The translations under genes and the position numbers were made by a program. Below, piece by piece: positions 12,752 to 14,802 of a stretch of 14,802 nt of DNA (position 1 is the stretch's first letter; each line of letters begins with the position of its first letter). Source of the stretch: UBA9653 sp014859835 (lineage in GTDB: Archaea; Thermoplasmatota; Thermoplasmata; UBA10834); the NCBI GenBank assembly GCA_014859835.1, contig JACZKW010000024.1:1-14802 (forward strand), given 5' to 3'. The notes beneath the pieces are model-generated. The model was not told the origin of the DNA. It was given only the letters and a program-made list of their open reading frames with translations, and made no database searches.

Positions 12752-14563
12752 TTGAACGATGATAGACTAGACAAAGCCCTGGAGTTCACAACGTCGATGA
12801 TGGGCACAAGGGATCTGAACCAGCTCATCGACAACATACTGAACATAATCGCTGACGATTTCGGATTCGAGGGATGCGACGCTCTCCTGCTCGACAAGGA
12901 GAAGAACGAATTCGTGATGCGTGCCAGCAAGGGATTCCCAGATGTCGACTTCAAACTCGTGGGAAGACTGACGAAGTCCGTGGAATCCGTCATGCATGAC
13001 CTCGATGATTGCGAGAGCCTAGGGAGATTCACCTGCATCTATAGAGCCAAGGAAGACGATGATCCCAGCGGATACTTCAGCCTCCTACATCCGGAAAGGG
13101 CGAAGCTACCCAGAGAGAACCCGGATGATTGGCACGAGCTCGACGTTCTCTATGTCAAGTTCGAAGACGAGAAAGGCCGTATCGTGGGATTCCTCCAACC
13201 AGATGGACCCAGGAATGGAAAGATACCTTCGGGCCAGATGATCACAAATCTGGAAATATTCGCTACCCTGGCATCGATTGCGGTCGCCAATGCGGAGATA
13301 GTCAGCGAACTCAACAGGAATGTGATGATCTATAAGACCATGGCAAGGACTACTGCCGCGATACAGGACCCTGTGGACCTCAAGGAGACGATCAGGAGGA
13401 TAGCGGACAGTCTGAACACGCTTGTCCCTTTCGACGAGATAAGTGTCTACCTCGTCGACTGGGAGAAGAACCTGCTCGTGCCGGTATATGCCACCGGCCC
13501 GTACGCGAACGAGACGATGGCGGATATCGGACCCATCAGCGGACTGGCCGGAGTGGTCGCCAGGTCAGGCAAGGTCGAGATCGTCAAGGACTCGATGGAC
13601 GACGAGAGGGTCGAGGACATCCCTGGCATCGACGGGGAGGAGTTCCGCCAGACGATGATGTGCATACCGCTCAAGAGCAAGGCAGGTGAGGTCGAGGGCG
13701 TATTGGACCTGTACAGGGACGAGAGCAGGCAGTTCAGGGCCGCCGAGTGGGAGATAGCCGAACCTTTCGCGACGCATGCCGCAATCGCCCTCGAGAACGC
13801 TCGCCTGAGAGAGGAATTGAAGTCCAACTTCGAATCCGTCCAGAAGGCCTTCGAGGACATGAAGACCCTCGACAAGGCCAAGGACAGCCTGGTCAACACG
13901 ATATCCCATGAACTCCGCACGCCTCTGACGACCATCCTCGGCTACCTGGAAATGGCAATCCATGGGATGTACGGTGAGACCAGTCCCAAGCTCAAGGAGA
14001 AGATGGATACGATGGTCACCTCGGTCAATAGGATCAACAGCCTGGTGGGAAAGATGTTGGAGATGTCCAGGCTCCAGGACGGCTCTTTGGCCCTCGATAT
14101 CGAACCTGTCAACCTCGCCCCATTGGTGAAGGAGGTGGTCAGGGACCTCGACGAGGAGATCAATATGAAGAAGCATACACTGACTGTGCTCTTCGGCGGG
14201 GAACTGCCGGTAGTCAATGCAGACAGACTGAGGATACGGGATGTGCTCTTCTACCTCGTCAACAACGCCATAAGGTACACCGCAGACGGCGGCCAGATCA
14301 CCATCGGCGCGGACATACTCAGCGGCAAGGTCCACATATGGATCAAGGACACGGGCAGAGGCATTTCCGATAGCGATAAGCAGAAGGTGTTCGACCGATT
14401 CTTCCTCGCGGACATGGGACTCATCAGGGATGACGGGCGCGTGGGCATAGGACTCTACGTCAGCAGGGAGATAACCCGGAAGCACGGTGGGGACATGTGG
14501 TTCGAGAGCAGTGAAGGTGCGGGCAGCACGTTCCATTTCACCATCCCGCTCATGCGCAGATGA
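12752..14563 (+). CDS. soluble histidine kinase with two GAF-like domains
   Basis: This 603-residue cytosolic kinase has no membrane segment. Two GAF-like sensor domains span about 5-190 and 205-350; the second is the clearer one (LVPFDEISVYLVD, GLAGVVARSGKVEIV, CIPLKSKAGEVEGVLDL). A coiled coil (about 340-375) leads to HisKA with H386 in ISHELRTPL, then the ATPase domain with N-box FYLVNNAIRYT, G1 KDTGRGISD and G2 GRVGIGLYVSREITRKHGG, ending with GSTFHFTIPL. The start is probably TTG 12752: a box A sits 26 bases upstream, and the next in-frame ATG (12797) would remove the first helix. The signal is unknown; GAF domains can bind small molecules or redox cofactors. No response regulator is present in the window. 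Confidence 0.93.
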   Translation: MNDDRLDKALEFTTSMMGTRDLNQLIDNILNIIADDFGFEGCDALLLDKEKNEFVMRASKGFPDVDFKLVGRLTKSVESVMHDLDDCESLGRFTCIYRAKEDDDPSGYFSLLHPERAKLPRENPDDWHELDVLYVKFEDEKGRIVGFLQPDGPRNGKIPSGQMITNLEIFATLASIAVANAEIVSELNRNVMIYKTMARTTAAIQDPVDLKETIRRIADSLNTLVPFDEISVYLVDWEKNLLVPVYATGPYANETMADIGPISGLAGVVARSGKVEIVKDSMDDERVEDIPGIDGEEFRQTMMCIPLKSKAGEVEGVLDLYRDESRQFRAAEWEIAEPFATHAAIALENARLREELKSNFESVQKAFEDMKTLDKAKDSLVNTISHELRTPLTTILGYLEMAIHGMYGETSPKLKEKMDTMVTSVNRINSLVGKMLEMSRLQDGSLALDIEPVNLAPLVKEVVRDLDEEINMKKHTLTVLFGGELPVVNADRLRIRDVLFYLVNNAIRYTADGGQITIGADILSGKVHIWIKDTGRGISDSDKQKVFDRFFLADMGLIRDDGRVGIGLYVSREITRKHGGDMWFESSEGAGSTFHFTIPLMRR

Positions 14564-14640
14564 TGCGTTCTTTTCTCAGACAATTACGATTCAACCTGAC
14601 AGCATTTGCTCTTTTAGAAAACAAATGAAAAGAATCAGAG
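14564..14640. terminator. T-rich termination region between convergent genes
   Basis: Directly after the kinase stop there is TTCTTTTCT (14568-14576) and then GCTCTTTTAG. On the opposite strand, reading toward the kinase from the flavoprotein gene, come TTCTTTTC and TTTGTTTTC. Archaeal transcription stops at such T runs, so this probably ends both messages. Confidence 0.4.
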
Positions 14641-14676
14641 ATGAAGGGGTTTCAGCCGAGTGGTTCCTGGTCACGA

Positions 14677-14802
14677 TCAGTGCCCGCAGGCCTTCTCGAA
14701 GACATCCGCGGACGGCCACGACTGGTCTTCCATCATGTACTTGTGCATCGCCCTTGCCGCGCGCTTCCCGTCGCCCATAGCGAGGATGACGGTCGCAGCG
14801 CC
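14677..14802 (-). CDS. C-terminal end of a glutamate synthase small-chain-like (GltA/GltD) flavoprotein, partial
   Basis: The last 41 residues of a gene that enters from beyond the right edge. The sequence GAATVILAMGDGKRAARAMHKYM matches the end of the second nucleotide-binding domain in the NAD(P)H-dependent glutamate synthase small-chain and related disulfide-oxidoreductase family, where GA-x-TV-I-x-AMG-x-GK-x-AA is the FAD-contacting helix. The product ends in VFEKACGH and a TGA at 14677-14679. Homologues transfer electrons from NAD(P)H through FAD, either in glutamate synthase or in ferredoxin:NADP oxidoreductase (NfnB-type) complexes. Only the tail is visible, so the exact enzyme cannot be chosen. 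Confidence 0.85.
   Translation of the reverse strand, partial: GAATVILAMGDGKRAARAMHKYMMEDQSWPSADVFEKACGH

Noticed and set aside
13565..14536. Minus-strand open frame of 323 codons opposite the GAF kinase.
   Set aside because: It lies wholly opposite strong kinase motifs and shows no domain of its own.
1..14802. Mobile elements, CRISPR arrays and defence islands.
   Set aside because: No direct-repeat array, transposase, integrase, nuclease-helicase set or terminal inverted repeats were found; composition looks even across the window.

Overview
The window is archaeal chromosome, most likely from a euryarchaeote of the Thermoplasmata or a related lineage; this placement is an inference. The evidence is an initiator tRNA with an A1-U72 pair, archaeal NAC, an MptA-type GTP cyclohydrolase, a TA0175-type HAD phosphatase, archaeal RNase HII, many small zinc-ribbon proteins, and TATA-like box A elements about 25-30 bases upstream of start codons with almost no leader. 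I see no insertion sequence, CRISPR array, phage gene or plasmid gene; it reads as ordinary, compact core genome with some unusual small modules.

Layout from left to right. On the minus strand lie initiator tRNA-Met, an SCP2-domain protein, rnhB (overlapping the SCP2 gene by 4 bases) and an 8-TM histidine kinase. Divergent from the kinase is a membrane protein with a C-terminal zinc ribbon. On the plus strand come mptA and an overlapping HAD phosphatase, then a 50-residue protein built from four CxxC pairs. This small gene runs head-on, with a 3-base gap, into a minus-strand TPR gene. A minus-strand single-pass membrane protein has a perfect palindrome just upstream of its start. On the plus strand follow NAC and an ABC ATPase/permease pair whose permease carries 14 uninterrupted pentapeptide repeats in the loop between TM1 and TM2. 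A 414-base stretch without a convincing gene but with possible RNA structure follows, then a 63-residue zinc ribbon and tRNA-Asp. On the minus strand are a methyltransferase and an ornithine cyclodeaminase-family dehydrogenase. On the plus strand are a glutaredoxin and a ferredoxin:disulfide reductase-like protein, which converges with a minus-strand ferredoxin gene so closely that the stop codons overlap. The window ends with a soluble GAF-GAF histidine kinase (plus) and the C-terminal end of a GltA/GltD-type flavoprotein (minus, cut by the edge).

Possible joint functions. MptA makes the cyclic phosphate of dihydroneopterin, and its overlapping HAD phosphatase is a candidate for a later dephosphorylation step or may simply be phosphoglycolate phosphatase. 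Ferredoxin, the FTR-like protein and glutaredoxin would form a thiol-reduction chain. The ABC pair is an exporter or other ABC-2 system whose outer domain appears to be a right-handed beta-helix; this is the most unusual architecture here. Neither histidine kinase has a response regulator in the window.
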